Shown: positions 55,471 through 63,495 of the stretch, one piece after another
How positions within the stretch are numbered: position 1 is the stretch's first letter
Layout of the letters: every line of letters starts with the position of its first letter
From: Paracoccus aerodenitrificans
Lineage (GTDB): Bacteria; Pseudomonadota; Alphaproteobacteria; Rhodobacterales; Rhodobacteraceae
NCBI RefSeq assembly: GCF_027913215.1
Contig: NZ_CP115784.1
Location: forward strand, 434,001 to 498,000
Direction: 5' to 3'
Length of the DNA: 64,000 nucleotides
The notes under the pieces: generated by a model
The model's input: the letters and a program-made list of their open reading frames with translations, nothing else
Database searches by the model: none
What the model was told of the DNA's origin: nothing
Translations under genes and position numbers: made by a program

Positions 55471-56109
55471 TCAACCGTCTGGAAAGTCCTCATCAATGGC
55501 TTTCTGCCATGCTGCCATATCGAGTTCCCATCGCTCATGATCGTCCCCATATGCCTCATGATTTGGCGGCGCGGGAATATCTTCGGGATGGAAGCGATAG
55601 CGCGTCACGATCCTTACACAATCGCGGATTGTTCCAGGGTGCATCCTCGGGAACTCGCCGAAGGAGGTGGTCGCATGGAAACGGGCAACCTGATAGCGAT
55701 CCTCAATGCCCATTTCAGGGTAGGTTATAGCGAGATATTTCATTACCACTATCGCTTCGTTGATAACCGTCTGAGCGGTCGTCTGGTGAGCAAATGGGGC
55801 CGGGCGTCCAAGCAAGATTTCGTTCAGGTCCCCGCCGGTCAATATGGCTAGGCGAACTATCGCTGGTGATGGAACCGGACGCAGACCCTCCTCATAGGCA
55901 TAATACGTTCGCGGGGTCACCTCCAGCAAATCGGACATCTGCTGTTTTGTCAGCTGATGCTTGATGCGGTAGTCGCGCAAATTCTCGTGCAGTGCCTTTT
56001 CCGGCCCGGATTCATGAAACCATAATTCCTTATCGATCCGCTCGCCCTCCAGGCGTTCGTGTTCTTCCCGGGCCTCTTCGGTCCCTACGTCTTTCGTGAG
56101 CTTGAACAT
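55471..56109 (-). CDS. XRE-type helix-turn-helix regulator of the integrative element
   Basis: 212 aa. A helix-turn-helix domain at about residues 43-92 (LRDYRIKHQLTKQQMSDLLE and TPRTYYAYEEGLRPVPSPAI) is followed by a C-terminal part that I do not recognise. The N-terminus is charged. A GGAGGGG site precedes the ATG. Divergent from two small excisionase-like genes, with an inverted repeat in between, which is the layout of a repressor controlling integrase/excision genes. Confidence 0.82.
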   Translation of the reverse strand: MFKLTKDVGTEEAREEHERLEGERIDKELWFHESGPEKALHENLRDYRIKHQLTKQQMSDLLEVTPRTYYAYEEGLRPVPSPAIVRLAILTGGDLNEILLGRPAPFAHQTTAQTVINEAIVVMKYLAITYPEMGIEDRYQVARFHATTSFGEFPRMHPGTIRDCVRIVTRYRFHPEDIPAPPNHEAYGDDHERWELDMAAWQKAIDEDFPDG

Positions 56110-56123
56110 GACCCCTCCGTCTC

Positions 56124-56145
56124 AACCGGAACATTGTTTCCGGTT
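56124..56145. promoter_or_regulatory. Putative operator of the XRE regulator
   Basis: AACCGGAA-CATTGT-TTCCGGTT is a perfect 8-bp inverted repeat with 6-nt spacer, 14 bp upstream of the XRE start and 82 bp before the excisionase-like start. It overlaps TTGTTT (56135-56140), which together with TAACAA 16 bp later could be a promoter toward the excision genes. Binding by the XRE protein is inferred from position. Confidence 0.55.
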
Positions 56146-56227
56146 TTTGAGAAGTTAACAAGAACATAGTGACAGGTCGTGGAAACGGTATGATACTGAC
56201 CGAAACTTGCAGAAACACGAGGATGAC

Positions 56228-56449
56228 ATGCCCGATTTGCTTATGGAAGGTAGGACACCAGAAGCATGGAGCCAAACCCTACTGACGCATGGGGTTCGTG
56301 TTTCGCCCCGGCTGATCCGGTCGAAGGCCCGTAGCAGCGGAAATTTTTACCAGATCGGACGGCTGATGTTACTCACCCCCACACAAATGGAGGCATTGCT
56401 CGAACCAGCCGAACAGCCAGGCGCACACATCGCGCTCCAAACGGGTTAG
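56228..56449 (+). CDS. Small excisionase-like DNA-binding protein
   Basis: 73 aa from the ATG with GAGGA just upstream. The segment VRVSPRLIRSKARSSGNFYQ followed by IGRLMLLTPTQMEALLE has the layout of a short winged helix/excisionase (HTH_17-like) domain: helix, turn, helix, then a strand with RxG-LTxxQ. A second such gene follows at once. Likely a recombination directionality factor, but not demonstrated. Confidence 0.65.
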   Translation: MPDLLMEGRTPEAWSQTLLTHGVRVSPRLIRSKARSSGNFYQIGRLMLLTPTQMEALLEPAEQPGAHIALQTG

Positions 56450-56453
56450 TCGG

Positions 56454-56627
56454 ATGAGACCCTCACGCATATCAGCCGATTGGGGTGCTGCTTTGCGGCG
56501 AAGTGAAGCCGCAAAGTATTGTGGTCATCTGGCTGGGCACTTCGATAAGCTGGTCAGAACCGGGCTTTACCCTCCGGGCCGAAATGCGGACGGAGTGATT
56601 TTGTGGCTGAGGTCGGAATTTGGATAA
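56454..56627 (+). CDS. Very small AlpA/excisionase-like protein (57 aa)
   Basis: 57 aa, 4 nt after the preceding stop. It reads MRPSRISADWGAALRRSEAA then KYCGHLAGHFDKLVRTGLYP and PGRNADGVILWLRSEFG. This is the usual pattern of the AlpA/helix-turn-helix_17 family: EAAxYCGxxxxxFDKLVRxGxxPxxxxxGxxxWxxxExD. It is the closest gene to the integrase and the more canonical excisionase candidate of the pair. The start codon has no strong ribosome-binding site, so coupling to the upstream gene is likely. Confidence 0.7.
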   Translation: MRPSRISADWGAALRRSEAAKYCGHLAGHFDKLVRTGLYPPGRNADGVILWLRSEFG

Positions 56628-56710
56628 CGCCCTTTCTGACCTTCCAGCCGTGGGGGGCAAGTCTGGGATGATAGTAACAGTTGCGACGAGGTATTCGGTT
56701 GCAGATCAGG

Positions 56711-57811
56711 ATGAAACATCTGAACCCATCCGGACGATTTCCGTCCGGCAACGTGCGGTTCTACTATCGCCCAAGAGGTCAGAAGGGCATAGCCATGCCC
56801 GACCTTCCTCCTTATCATCCACGCTTCATTGAAGCCAATTATGAGGCCGCTGGAACAGACGAACCTTTGCGCCCGCGCGCAGGCTCGGGTAGTCTTGCTT
56901 TGGTCGTTGAGGGCTACCTAAAATCAGATGCTTTTCTGGTTGGCCTAGCGAAAGGCACACGGACTGTCAGAAGGCGTATGCTGGATGAAATCCGCGCGCG
57001 CTACGGGCATGGTAGGGTCATTTATCTTCGGACCAAGCATGTCGAGGTCGATTTGAGCAGATTCTCGGGACACGCTCGGAACAACCACCTGAAAACGTGG
57101 CGCGGCTTTGGCAAATGGCTCGCTGAAACTTACAATATCACTGACCCGACAGCCGGAGCCAAGAAAGCGCCCGTAGCACAGTCTGATGGGATCGCGCCAT
57201 GGTCGGAAGATGAGATCGAGACATATCGTTCGCATTGGCCTATCGGCACGCGTGAGCGGCTTGCATTCGAACTGATCTTTTGGACCGGCGCAAGAATCTC
57301 GGACGCGGTCAGACCTGGGCAGGGCAACGTGGATCGCGACGGATGGATTGTGTTCCGCCAACAAAAGACCGGCGGTGAAGTTGCTATTCCTTTCGACCGT
57401 GCCCTTCCAGATTTCGCCTATGGCATGGAAACCGACCTTACCTTTCTGCATGCAGCGCTGAAGGCTAGGAACGAAAGACACATCACTTGGATGACGACAT
57501 TTCACGGGAAATCCCGCAGCGTGAAAGCAGCAGGCCAATGGTTTGCAGCGAAAGCCAGAGCGGCAGGCGTCCGTGGCCGCTCGGCGCATGGATTGAGGAA
57601 AAGTCGGGCGAGAGCGCTGGCCGAAGCAGAGGCGACCTCAGCTCAGATCGGGGCTTGGACCGGGCACGAAAGCCTGTCAGAAATCGAGCGATACATCCGG
57701 CATTTCAACAAACGGAAGGTCCTCAGCAGCACGAAAGTGGGACAGAAAGTTCCAACTTATCCGACCGAAGTTCCAACTCTTCCTAAAAAATCAGGAGAAA
57801 CAAATGCTTAA
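56711..57811 (+). CDS. Tyrosine recombinase (integrase) of the integrative element
   Basis: 366 aa from the preferred ATG (MKHLNPSGRFPSGNVRFYYR). The catalytic tetrad is complete: Arg in WTGARISDAV, HxxR in SAHGLRKSRA, His in WTGHESLSEI and the nucleophile Tyr in ERYIRHFNKRK. N-terminal SAM-like domain is present. An in-frame start at 56681 is less likely. The stop is 8 nt from the encoded CCA end of tRNA-Arg, the usual position of an integrase that uses a tRNA 3' end as attachment site. Confidence 0.93.
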   Translation: MKHLNPSGRFPSGNVRFYYRPRGQKGIAMPDLPPYHPRFIEANYEAAGTDEPLRPRAGSGSLALVVEGYLKSDAFLVGLAKGTRTVRRRMLDEIRARYGHGRVIYLRTKHVEVDLSRFSGHARNNHLKTWRGFGKWLAETYNITDPTAGAKKAPVAQSDGIAPWSEDEIETYRSHWPIGTRERLAFELIFWTGARISDAVRPGQGNVDRDGWIVFRQQKTGGEVAIPFDRALPDFAYGMETDLTFLHAALKARNERHITWMTTFHGKSRSVKAAGQWFAAKARAAGVRGRSAHGLRKSRARALAEAEATSAQIGAWTGHESLSEIERYIRHFNKRKVLSSTKVGQKVPTYPTEVPTLPKKSGETNA

Positions 57812-57819
57812 GAAGGCGT

Positions 57820-57896
57820 TGGTGACCCCGGCAGGATTCGAACCTGCAACCTGCCCCTTAGGAGGGGGCTGCTCTATCCAGTTGAGCCACGGGGCC
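57820..57896 (-). tRNA. tRNA-Arg (anticodon CCT)
   Basis: On the minus strand: acceptor stem GGCCCCG/CGGGGTC, D-arm with GGCTCAACTGGATAGAGC, anticodon loop CTCCTAA giving anticodon CCT (codon AGG), T-arm GCAGGTTCGAATCCTGC, and encoded CCA. All stems pair. The 3' end faces the integrase; it is the likely integration site of the element. Confidence 0.97.
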
Positions 57897-58061
57897 TTAA
57901 GTTGCGGACGATATGTCTTCGTAGACCCTCATAAGCGCTGGAGGGTGGCCGAGACAAGCCCATCGGCTGCGCAGACTGTATTGATGCGCCAGTTGTGTGC
58001 GTGAACGGGGTGTCAATCACACAGATTTCTGCGGAGGCGCATCTGAAACTGCCGATGGGGT

Positions 58062-58080
58062 TTGGCAAGACGCTTGCCGA
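58062..58080. promoter_or_regulatory. Putative LacI-type operator upstream of the LacI-family gene
   Basis: TTGGCAAG-ACG-CTTGCCGA is an inverted repeat with perfect GGCAAG/CTTGCC arms, 48 bp before the start codon. LacI-family operators are commonly such palindromes; auto-regulation is inferred. Confidence 0.45.
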
Positions 58081-58127
58081 ATGCTGTTGTCATGCGCTAA
58101 CTCAAGCAGAGAGTTCAGGGTTATGAC

Positions 58128-59150
58128 ATGCCACAACGCAAGAATCGCCGGCCGTTGACGCTTCGTGACGTGTCCGAAGCATCGGGCGTCTCCGAGATGA
58201 CGGTCAGCCGGGTGCTGCGGAACCGGGGCGATGTGTCTGCGGCGACCCGGGAGAAGGTCCTGACGGCAGCAAAGTCATTGGGCTACGTGCCGAATATGAT
58301 CGCCGGGGGGCTTGCAAGCCAGCGGGTGAATCTGGTGGCGGTGGTGATCCCGTCTCTGTCGAATCTTGTGTTTCCGGATGTGCTGACGGGGATCTCTGCC
58401 GAGCTGGACGATACTCCGCTTCAGCCGGTGGTCGGGGTGACGAATTACTCGCTCTCGCGGGAAGAATCGGTTCTGTACGACATGCTGTCCTGGCGGCCCT
58501 CTGGCGTGATTCTGGCGGGGCTGGAGCATAACAGGGCGTCGCGGGCGATGCTGACGGCGGCTTCGGTTCCTGTGGTTGAGATCATGGATACGGATGGCGA
58601 GGCGATAGATTGCGCGGTGGGGATCTCGCATCTTGAGGCGGGGCGGCAGATGGCTGCCGAGATCCTGGCTGCGGGCTATCGGAAGATCGGGTTCATCGGC
58701 ACGCATATGCCTGAGGATCACCGGGCCAAGAAGCGGCTGGAAGGGCTGGAGGAGGCGCTTGCCGGGATCGGTTTGTCGCTTGCGGCGCGGGAATACTATC
58801 AGGGCGGCTCGTCTCTGGCGAAGGGGCGCGAGTTGACCGAGCGTATTCTGGCGCGTGAGCCGGATCTCGATTTTCTCTATTATTCCAATGACATGATCGG
58901 AGCGGGTGGACTTTTATGGTGCCGTGAGCAGGGCTTCGATATTCCGGGCAGGCTGGGGCTTGCCGGGTTTAACGGGGTCGATCTGCTGGATGGTTTGCCG
59001 ATCCGGCTGGCGACGACGGATGCGCGGCGGGTCGATATCGGGCGGCGTGCGGCGCGGATCGTGGCGGGGAAGGAACCTCTGCCAGAGGGGGGCAAGCTGG
59101 TGCTGAACCCGTATTTCATGCCCGGCGATACGATCCGTAAACCGGCCTGA
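58128..59150 (+). CDS. LacI-family transcriptional regulator
   Basis: 340 aa. N-terminal LacI helix-turn-helix and hinge (LTLRDVSEASGVSEMTVSRVL, then VLTAAKSLGYVPNMIAGGLA) followed by a periplasmic-binding-protein-like effector domain. The overall sequence most resembles gluconate-type (GntR) regulators. The neighbouring MFS transporter might be its target, but the sugar is unknown. Confidence 0.93.
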   Translation: MPQRKNRRPLTLRDVSEASGVSEMTVSRVLRNRGDVSAATREKVLTAAKSLGYVPNMIAGGLASQRVNLVAVVIPSLSNLVFPDVLTGISAELDDTPLQPVVGVTNYSLSREESVLYDMLSWRPSGVILAGLEHNRASRAMLTAASVPVVEIMDTDGEAIDCAVGISHLEAGRQMAAEILAAGYRKIGFIGTHMPEDHRAKKRLEGLEEALAGIGLSLAAREYYQGGSSLAKGRELTERILAREPDLDFLYYSNDMIGAGGLLWCREQGFDIPGRLGLAGFNGVDLLDGLPIRLATTDARRVDIGRRAARIVAGKEPLPEGGKLVLNPYFMPGDTIRKPA

Positions 59151-59168
59151 ACCTGTCGCGCACCGGGC

Positions 59169-59196
59169 GTACACCTGCTGTACACAGCTTGTACAC
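59169..59196 (+). repeat. Triple GTACAC array with 11-bp period (copy 2)
   Basis: GTACAC-CTGCT-GTACAC-AGCTT-GTACAC. The second and third hexamers and their spacer, plus the flanking CTGTACACAG...CCG, are identical to copy 1 at 22420. It begins 19 bp after the LacI-family stop; copy 1 begins 19 bp after the hflX stop. The remaining gap to the MFS gene (59197-59419) shows nothing else distinct. Confidence 0.6.
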
Positions 59197-59419
59197 CGGA
59201 GATGCAGGACGGTTTCGGGACCTCATCATCTGGCAGGTCTTCCGCGCACAACAGAGTCGCTGCAACAATATAGCTTTGCGTTATCCTCGGCGCGGCGGAC
59301 ATCTTGCAACTGCCCGGAAGGCCCGATACCGCGCAAGGAAGACCAACTGAAATTTCGGGGCTGCGGGGGAGGGCGTCATTGCCGTTGTCCCGTGTTGCCG
59401 ATCGGGACGGGGCCGGATC

Positions 59420-60652
59420 ATGACGGATAAACTTGCGGCGGATGAGGCACATCGCGGTGCGCTTTGGCGTCATGCCGGATGGCGGGCGGTGACGGCGGCT
59501 TTTGCGCTGAACGGGTTTCTGTTCGGCTGCTGGGCCGCGCGTGTGCCTGGCTTCAAGGAGGCCTTTTCGCTTGAGCCTGCCACTCTGGGTCTGCTGCTAC
59601 TGGCGCTTGCCGGAGGGGCGATTACCTCATTTCCCTTCGCGGGCGGTCTGACAGAGCGGCTTGGCGCCGAGCGGATGACCATGCTCTGCGCGGCGATCTA
59701 TTGCCCGGCTCTGGTCGGGCTGGCAGTTGCGCCGACAGTGTTTCTGCTGGGTGTGGCGCTTTTCATCTTTGGTGCGATGCATGGGGCGATGGATGTTGCC
59801 ATGAACGGATGGGCGGCGAAGGTTGAAAGCCGGATGCACAGATCCACGATGTCGATCTTTCATGCGATGTTCAGCCTTGGTGCGGGGCTTGGCGCGGCCA
59901 GCGGTTACGCTGCTATCCGTCTGGGGCTGGAGCCTCTTGGGCATTTCGCACTGGCCGCGATCATCGGCGGCGCGATTGCATTCCGGGCGATGGTTCCGGC
60001 GCGGGGTGCGGCCCCGCCGCGCGGGCAGGAAGGTGCCGCGTCGCATGGCATTTTCGTCCTGCCCTCGGGCCGTCTGGTGCTGGTCGGGCTGATCGCCTTT
60101 GCCTCTGCTATGGGAGAGGGTGCAATGGCGGATTGGAGCGCGGTGTTTCTGGAGAATTTCGACCGGGTGAGCGAGGCCGAGGCCGCGCTTGGGTTTTCCG
60201 CATTCAGCGCGACGATGGTTCTGACCCGGCTTTCGGGCGGGTTCGTTATCCAGCGTCTGGGGCCGGTGAGGGCGGCGCGGGTCAGCGGGCTGATCGCCTT
60301 CGGAGGGCTGAGCATCGTGATGTTCAGCGGCGGGCTTGCGGTTGCGCTGATCGGTTTCGCGATGATCGGGATCGGCTATGCGGTGCTGATGCCGCTGGCA
60401 TTTTCCCGCGCGGCCAATGATCCCGATACCGCCCCCGGTCCGGCCATCGCCGGTGTCGCGATGGTCGGTTACAGCGGGCTGCTGCTTGGTCCGCCCGTTG
60501 TCGGTTTCGTGGCGCAGTTGACCGGGCTGCGCGTGTCCTTCGGTCTGCTGGCGCTGCTGGCGATTGCGGCGGCTCTTCTGGCTCCGGTCCTGCGGGTCGA
60601 GCCCGCGCAGATCACACGCCGGCAGCGCGAGGATCAGGGCAAGGCATCCTGA
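59420..60652 (+). CDS. MFS transporter
   Basis: 410 aa with twelve predicted membrane helices. The start region ALNGFLFGCWAARVPGFKEAF and the loop GGLTERLGAERMTM are similar to the YbjJ-type MFS group. Motif GAMHGAMDVAMNGWAAKVE is a distinctive loop of that subgroup. Substrate not known; it follows a LacI-family regulator in the same direction. Confidence 0.88.
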   Translation: MTDKLAADEAHRGALWRHAGWRAVTAAFALNGFLFGCWAARVPGFKEAFSLEPATLGLLLLALAGGAITSFPFAGGLTERLGAERMTMLCAAIYCPALVGLAVAPTVFLLGVALFIFGAMHGAMDVAMNGWAAKVESRMHRSTMSIFHAMFSLGAGLGAASGYAAIRLGLEPLGHFALAAIIGGAIAFRAMVPARGAAPPRGQEGAASHGIFVLPSGRLVLVGLIAFASAMGEGAMADWSAVFLENFDRVSEAEAALGFSAFSATMVLTRLSGGFVIQRLGPVRAARVSGLIAFGGLSIVMFSGGLAVALIGFAMIGIGYAVLMPLAFSRAANDPDTAPGPAIAGVAMVGYSGLLLGPPVVGFVAQLTGLRVSFGLLALLAIAAALLAPVLRVEPAQITRRQREDQGKAS

Positions 60653-60664
60653 TCCGTCGCCGGT

Positions 60665-61525
60665 TCAGATCGCGATCCTGCGCATTTCGTCCAGATAAAT
60701 CTCGCGCAGGCGGGCGGCGGTTTTGCCCGGAGTTCCCGCGCCGATCTTTGCGCCGTCAATCTCTGTCACCGGCATGACGAAGGCCGAGGCAGAGGTCACG
60801 AAGGCCTCATCCGCATCCTGCGCCTCTTCAACCGTGAAACCGCGTTCCTCGACCTGCATCTGGGCTTCTTTCGCCAGCCGCAAGACGGCAGCGCGGGTGA
60901 TGCCGTGCAGAATGTCATGGGACAGTTCGCGGGTGATGATCTTGTTTCCCTTGACGATATAAACATTGTTCGAGGTGCCCTCGGTCACCTTGCCATCCTC
61001 GACCAGCCAGGCATCGTCAGCGCCTTTCGCCTTGGCCGCCATTTTCGCCATGCTGGGATAGAGAAGCTGCGTGGTCTTGATATCGCGGCGGCCCCAGCGT
61101 TGATCGGGCAAGGTGACAACAGACCAGCCTTTCCGGGCGGCGGGGCTGTCGGCAAGTCCGGGCTTCGACTGGGTGAAGGCGACCACGGTCTGCGGCGTCT
61201 CGGCGGGCGGATAGGCGAAATCGCGGTCGCCGGGATTGCCGCGCGTGACCTGAAGATAGATCATCCCGTCGGTGATGTCGTTCCGGCTTACCAATTCGCG
61301 GAACATCGCAAGATAGGCGTCATCCGAAAGCGGATTGCCGATTTCCAGCGCATCGAGCGAGCGCGAGAGCCGCACAAGATGTCCGTCAAAATCGATCAGC
61401 TTGCCGTCCAGCACGCTGACCACCTCATAGACCGAATCGGCCATCACGAAGCCGCGGTCGAAGATTGAGATCTTTGCGTCTTCCTCGGGGAGGTAATCGC
61501 CGTTGACGTAAACGATACGGGACAT
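60665..61525 (-). CDS. D-amino-acid aminotransferase (class IV)
   Basis: 286 aa PLP enzyme of fold type IV. Start YVNGDYLPEEDAKISIFDRG; the PLP lysine is in RRDIKTTQLLYPSMA and the cofactor phosphate loop in TEGTSNNVYIV. This fits D-alanine/D-amino acid transaminase; branched-chain or 4-amino-4-deoxychorismate relatives are less likely because of the DGxLxxFDGHLxRL pattern. Convergent with the MFS gene by 12 bp. Confidence 0.88.
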   Translation of the reverse strand: MSRIVYVNGDYLPEEDAKISIFDRGFVMADSVYEVVSVLDGKLIDFDGHLVRLSRSLDALEIGNPLSDDAYLAMFRELVSRNDITDGMIYLQVTRGNPGDRDFAYPPAETPQTVVAFTQSKPGLADSPAARKGWSVVTLPDQRWGRRDIKTTQLLYPSMAKMAAKAKGADDAWLVEDGKVTEGTSNNVYIVKGNKIITRELSHDILHGITRAAVLRLAKEAQMQVEERGFTVEEAQDADEAFVTSASAFVMPVTEIDGAKIGAGTPGKTAARLREIYLDEMRRIAI

Positions 61526-61689
61526 GCGCGACTTCCTTTGTATTGTGGCGGTTTATCGCCGTCATGCGCCGCAAGGAACGATGCGTCAAGCATTAGACCG
61601 TCGGGTCAGGTTGACAGCGTGCCTTCCGGTAATGCAAAAGTGACCTCATGTCAGTCAATGTGACACTGGCATGACGGAATACGCAGGGT

Positions 61690-61873
61690 GTCAGGCGGGG
61701 AGGCCAGAGCACCCGCTGCGGGAGGAGGCAGACCCTTCGCCATCGGGCGAGGGGTCTGTTTCTCTCAGAGGGCTGCGTTCGGACAGGTTTCAGATCATTG
61801 CTGTCACGGTGCCGTGTCGCCTTTGCCCGCCCGGTATGTCAGGGCCGCGCCGGGGTGGGCGCGACCCTTTTTT
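61690..61873 (+). ncRNA. Candidate small RNA ending at an orphan terminator
   Basis: The 349-bp gap 61526-61874 contains no protein gene, but its plus strand folds well: GGCGGG (61694-61699) and AGGC (61701-61704) can pair with CCCGCC (61826-61831) and GCCT (61819-61822), closing a domain that contains a 13-bp hairpin (61729-61758). It ends in an intrinsic terminator with six Ts. TTGACA is at 61611-61616 but no good -10 follows. No known RNA family is recognised; a 6S-like layout is possible but unproven. Confidence 0.3.
61842..61873 (+). terminator. Orphan intrinsic terminator on the plus strand
   Basis: GGGCCGCGCC pairs with GGCGCGACCC (one C-A mismatch) and is followed by TTTTTT. No plus-strand protein gene lies upstream for more than 1 kb, since the neighbours are both minus-strand genes. 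The hairpin could also help end phoD transcripts, but on that strand the T-run is lacking. Confidence 0.62.
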
Positions 61874-61874
61874 G

Positions 61875-63440
61875 TCAGGCGGTCTGCGGGTCGAGCGTGG
61901 TTGACCAAAGCTCGGTATTGCCGACATCCATCAGCCGCACGGTCATCTGTTCGGTCTGCCCGTCAATATCGACGATGCCGAAGAATTGCAGCCCGGCCGA
62001 GGGCGGCAGGTTGACCTGACCTTCCTCGGGCGCCTTCACGAACTCGACCTTCGGCCCGAAGGTCATGTCCATCGCGTTCGGCCCGAAAGTCCCGGCATGC
62101 AGCGGGCCCGAGACGAATTCCCAGAACGGTTCGAATTCCTGGAATTGCGCTCGGTCCGGGCTGTAGTGGTTCGCCGCCGTGTAATGCACATCCGCCGTCA
62201 GCCAGACGGTATTCGCGATGTTCTCGTCACGGATGAAGCGCAGCAGATCGGCGAATTCCAGCTCGCGCCCCTTGGCTGCGCCGTCATCGCCATTGGCGAT
62301 GGCCTCGACCCCTGCGGCTTCGGCGAAATTATCCCAGACGATGATGCTGATCGGCATGTCGCAGGCGATCACTTTCCACGTCGCGGTCGAGGCTTTCAGC
62401 GCCTCTTTGATCCAGGCAAGCTGGCGCTGACCCAGCACGATGGCTTCGGGTGTGATGCTGTCCTGCATGCCGTCATTATTGGCCGGGCGGTAGCTGCGCA
62501 GATCGAGGAAGAAGATATCCAGCGAGGGGCCGTAGGACATCTTGCGGAAGACGCGGCCCGGTTCCGCCGGGGTGTAGGAGATCGGCGTCATCTCGTGGAA
62601 GGCCCGCCCGCCGCGTGCGGAAAGAAGCGCGATGGATTTCTCGGTATAGCGGTCATCGCCGGACAGGTCCTTGCCGGGGGACCAGTTATTCGTCACCTCA
62701 TGGTCGTCCCACTGGTAATAGACCGGGGTCATGGCGTTGAAGGCGCGGAGATGTTCGTCCAGCATGTTGTATTTGTAGCGCCCGCGATATTCGTCCAGCG
62801 TTTCCGCGACCTTGCGGACTTCATCGGTCAGGACAGCGTTCTTCCAGACCCCGCCCTCGAATTCCTGCTCCTCGGCCATCGGCCCGTCGGCATAGATCGT
62901 GTCGCCGGAATGGATCATGAAATCGGGTTCGTGCTGGGACATGGTGGCATAGCTGCGCATGCCGTCCTCATTGATCCCGTAACCCTGACCGGCAGTGTCG
63001 CCCGACCAGACGAAGCAGATATTGCGCTTCTCGGAAGGGGCGGTGCGGAACTGGCCGATCACCGGCTCGGAGACGCTGTTGATATCGCTCAGATCGGCGG
63101 CGGTGAAGCGATAGAAGATGCGCTGATCGGCGGGCAGATCGGTCAGCAGGGCCTTTATGGCGAAATCGCTGTCGGGAAGTGCGTCCAGCGAGGCGATCTG
63201 ACGGGCATTTTCGAAGCTTTCGGTCGTCGCGACCTCAAGCATCACGCGCGAGGCGCGGTCGGGGCGTGTCCAGACCATGCCGGTGGTGGCGGTCGGGTCG
63301 CCCGACTGGACGCCGTGGCCGAAAACCGGGCGGCTTTGTGCGCGGGAGATGGCGGGCATCGCCAGCGAGGTGGCGAAGGCGGCCCCGGTGCCAAGAACGG
63401 CGCGGCGGCTGAGGCGGGGGAAGAGGATACGGGACATCAC
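61875..63440 (-). CDS. phoD: Alkaline phosphatase D family protein
   Basis: 521 aa. Twin-arginine signal peptide (LSRRAVLGTGAAFATS). PhoD domain: FGHGVQSGDPTATTGMVWTR, FVWSGDTAGQGYG, PDFMIHSGDTIYADGP, YQWDDHEVTNNW and TADVHYTAANHY hold the metal ligands. Exported by Tat, calcium/iron-dependent phosphodiesterase/monoesterase. A PHO-box-like repeat lies upstream. Confidence 0.95.
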   Translation of the reverse strand: MMSRILFPRLSRRAVLGTGAAFATSLAMPAISRAQSRPVFGHGVQSGDPTATTGMVWTRPDRASRVMLEVATTESFENARQIASLDALPDSDFAIKALLTDLPADQRIFYRFTAADLSDINSVSEPVIGQFRTAPSEKRNICFVWSGDTAGQGYGINEDGMRSYATMSQHEPDFMIHSGDTIYADGPMAEEQEFEGGVWKNAVLTDEVRKVAETLDEYRGRYKYNMLDEHLRAFNAMTPVYYQWDDHEVTNNWSPGKDLSGDDRYTEKSIALLSARGGRAFHEMTPISYTPAEPGRVFRKMSYGPSLDIFFLDLRSYRPANNDGMQDSITPEAIVLGQRQLAWIKEALKASTATWKVIACDMPISIIVWDNFAEAAGVEAIANGDDGAAKGRELEFADLLRFIRDENIANTVWLTADVHYTAANHYSPDRAQFQEFEPFWEFVSGPLHAGTFGPNAMDMTFGPKVEFVKAPEEGQVNLPPSAGLQFFGIVDIDGQTEQMTVRLMDVGNTELWSTTLDPQTA

Positions 63441-63495
63441 TGGCTCCTGTGCTGGCGAGGACCCGGGAAGGCTAAGCCCGCCGCGTAAAGCAGGG

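Larger units (their letters stand above)
50592..57819. mobile_element. Decayed integrative element next to tRNA-Arg(CCT)
   Basis: Between dapD and tRNA-Arg there are only mobility, regulatory and broken genes: relaxase remnant, IS3 remnant, NotI-type remnant, IS21 element, IS630 remnant, XRE regulator, two excisionase-like proteins and an integrase next to the tRNA 3' end. Base composition is visibly more AT-rich than the surrounding genes, especially 55.3-56.7 kb. The left edge is placed just after dapD; GTTGGTGAC (50610-50618) repeats the tRNA-end sequence at 57818-57826, but 9 bp is weak evidence for an attachment site. Confidence 0.7.

Noticed and set aside
55384..55851. 155-codon frame antisense to the XRE regulator
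   Set aside because: Shadow of a gene with a clear helix-turn-helix and ribosome-binding site.
50592..57819. A complete novel defence system in the element
   Set aside because: The only defence-type gene is a truncated NotI-family endonuclease without a methylase; the other genes are mobility or control functions.
61690..61760. Cobalamin riboswitch (GCCAGAGCACCCGC resembles part of a B12 box)
   Set aside because: The other conserved aptamer parts are missing upstream, and no gene follows on that strand.
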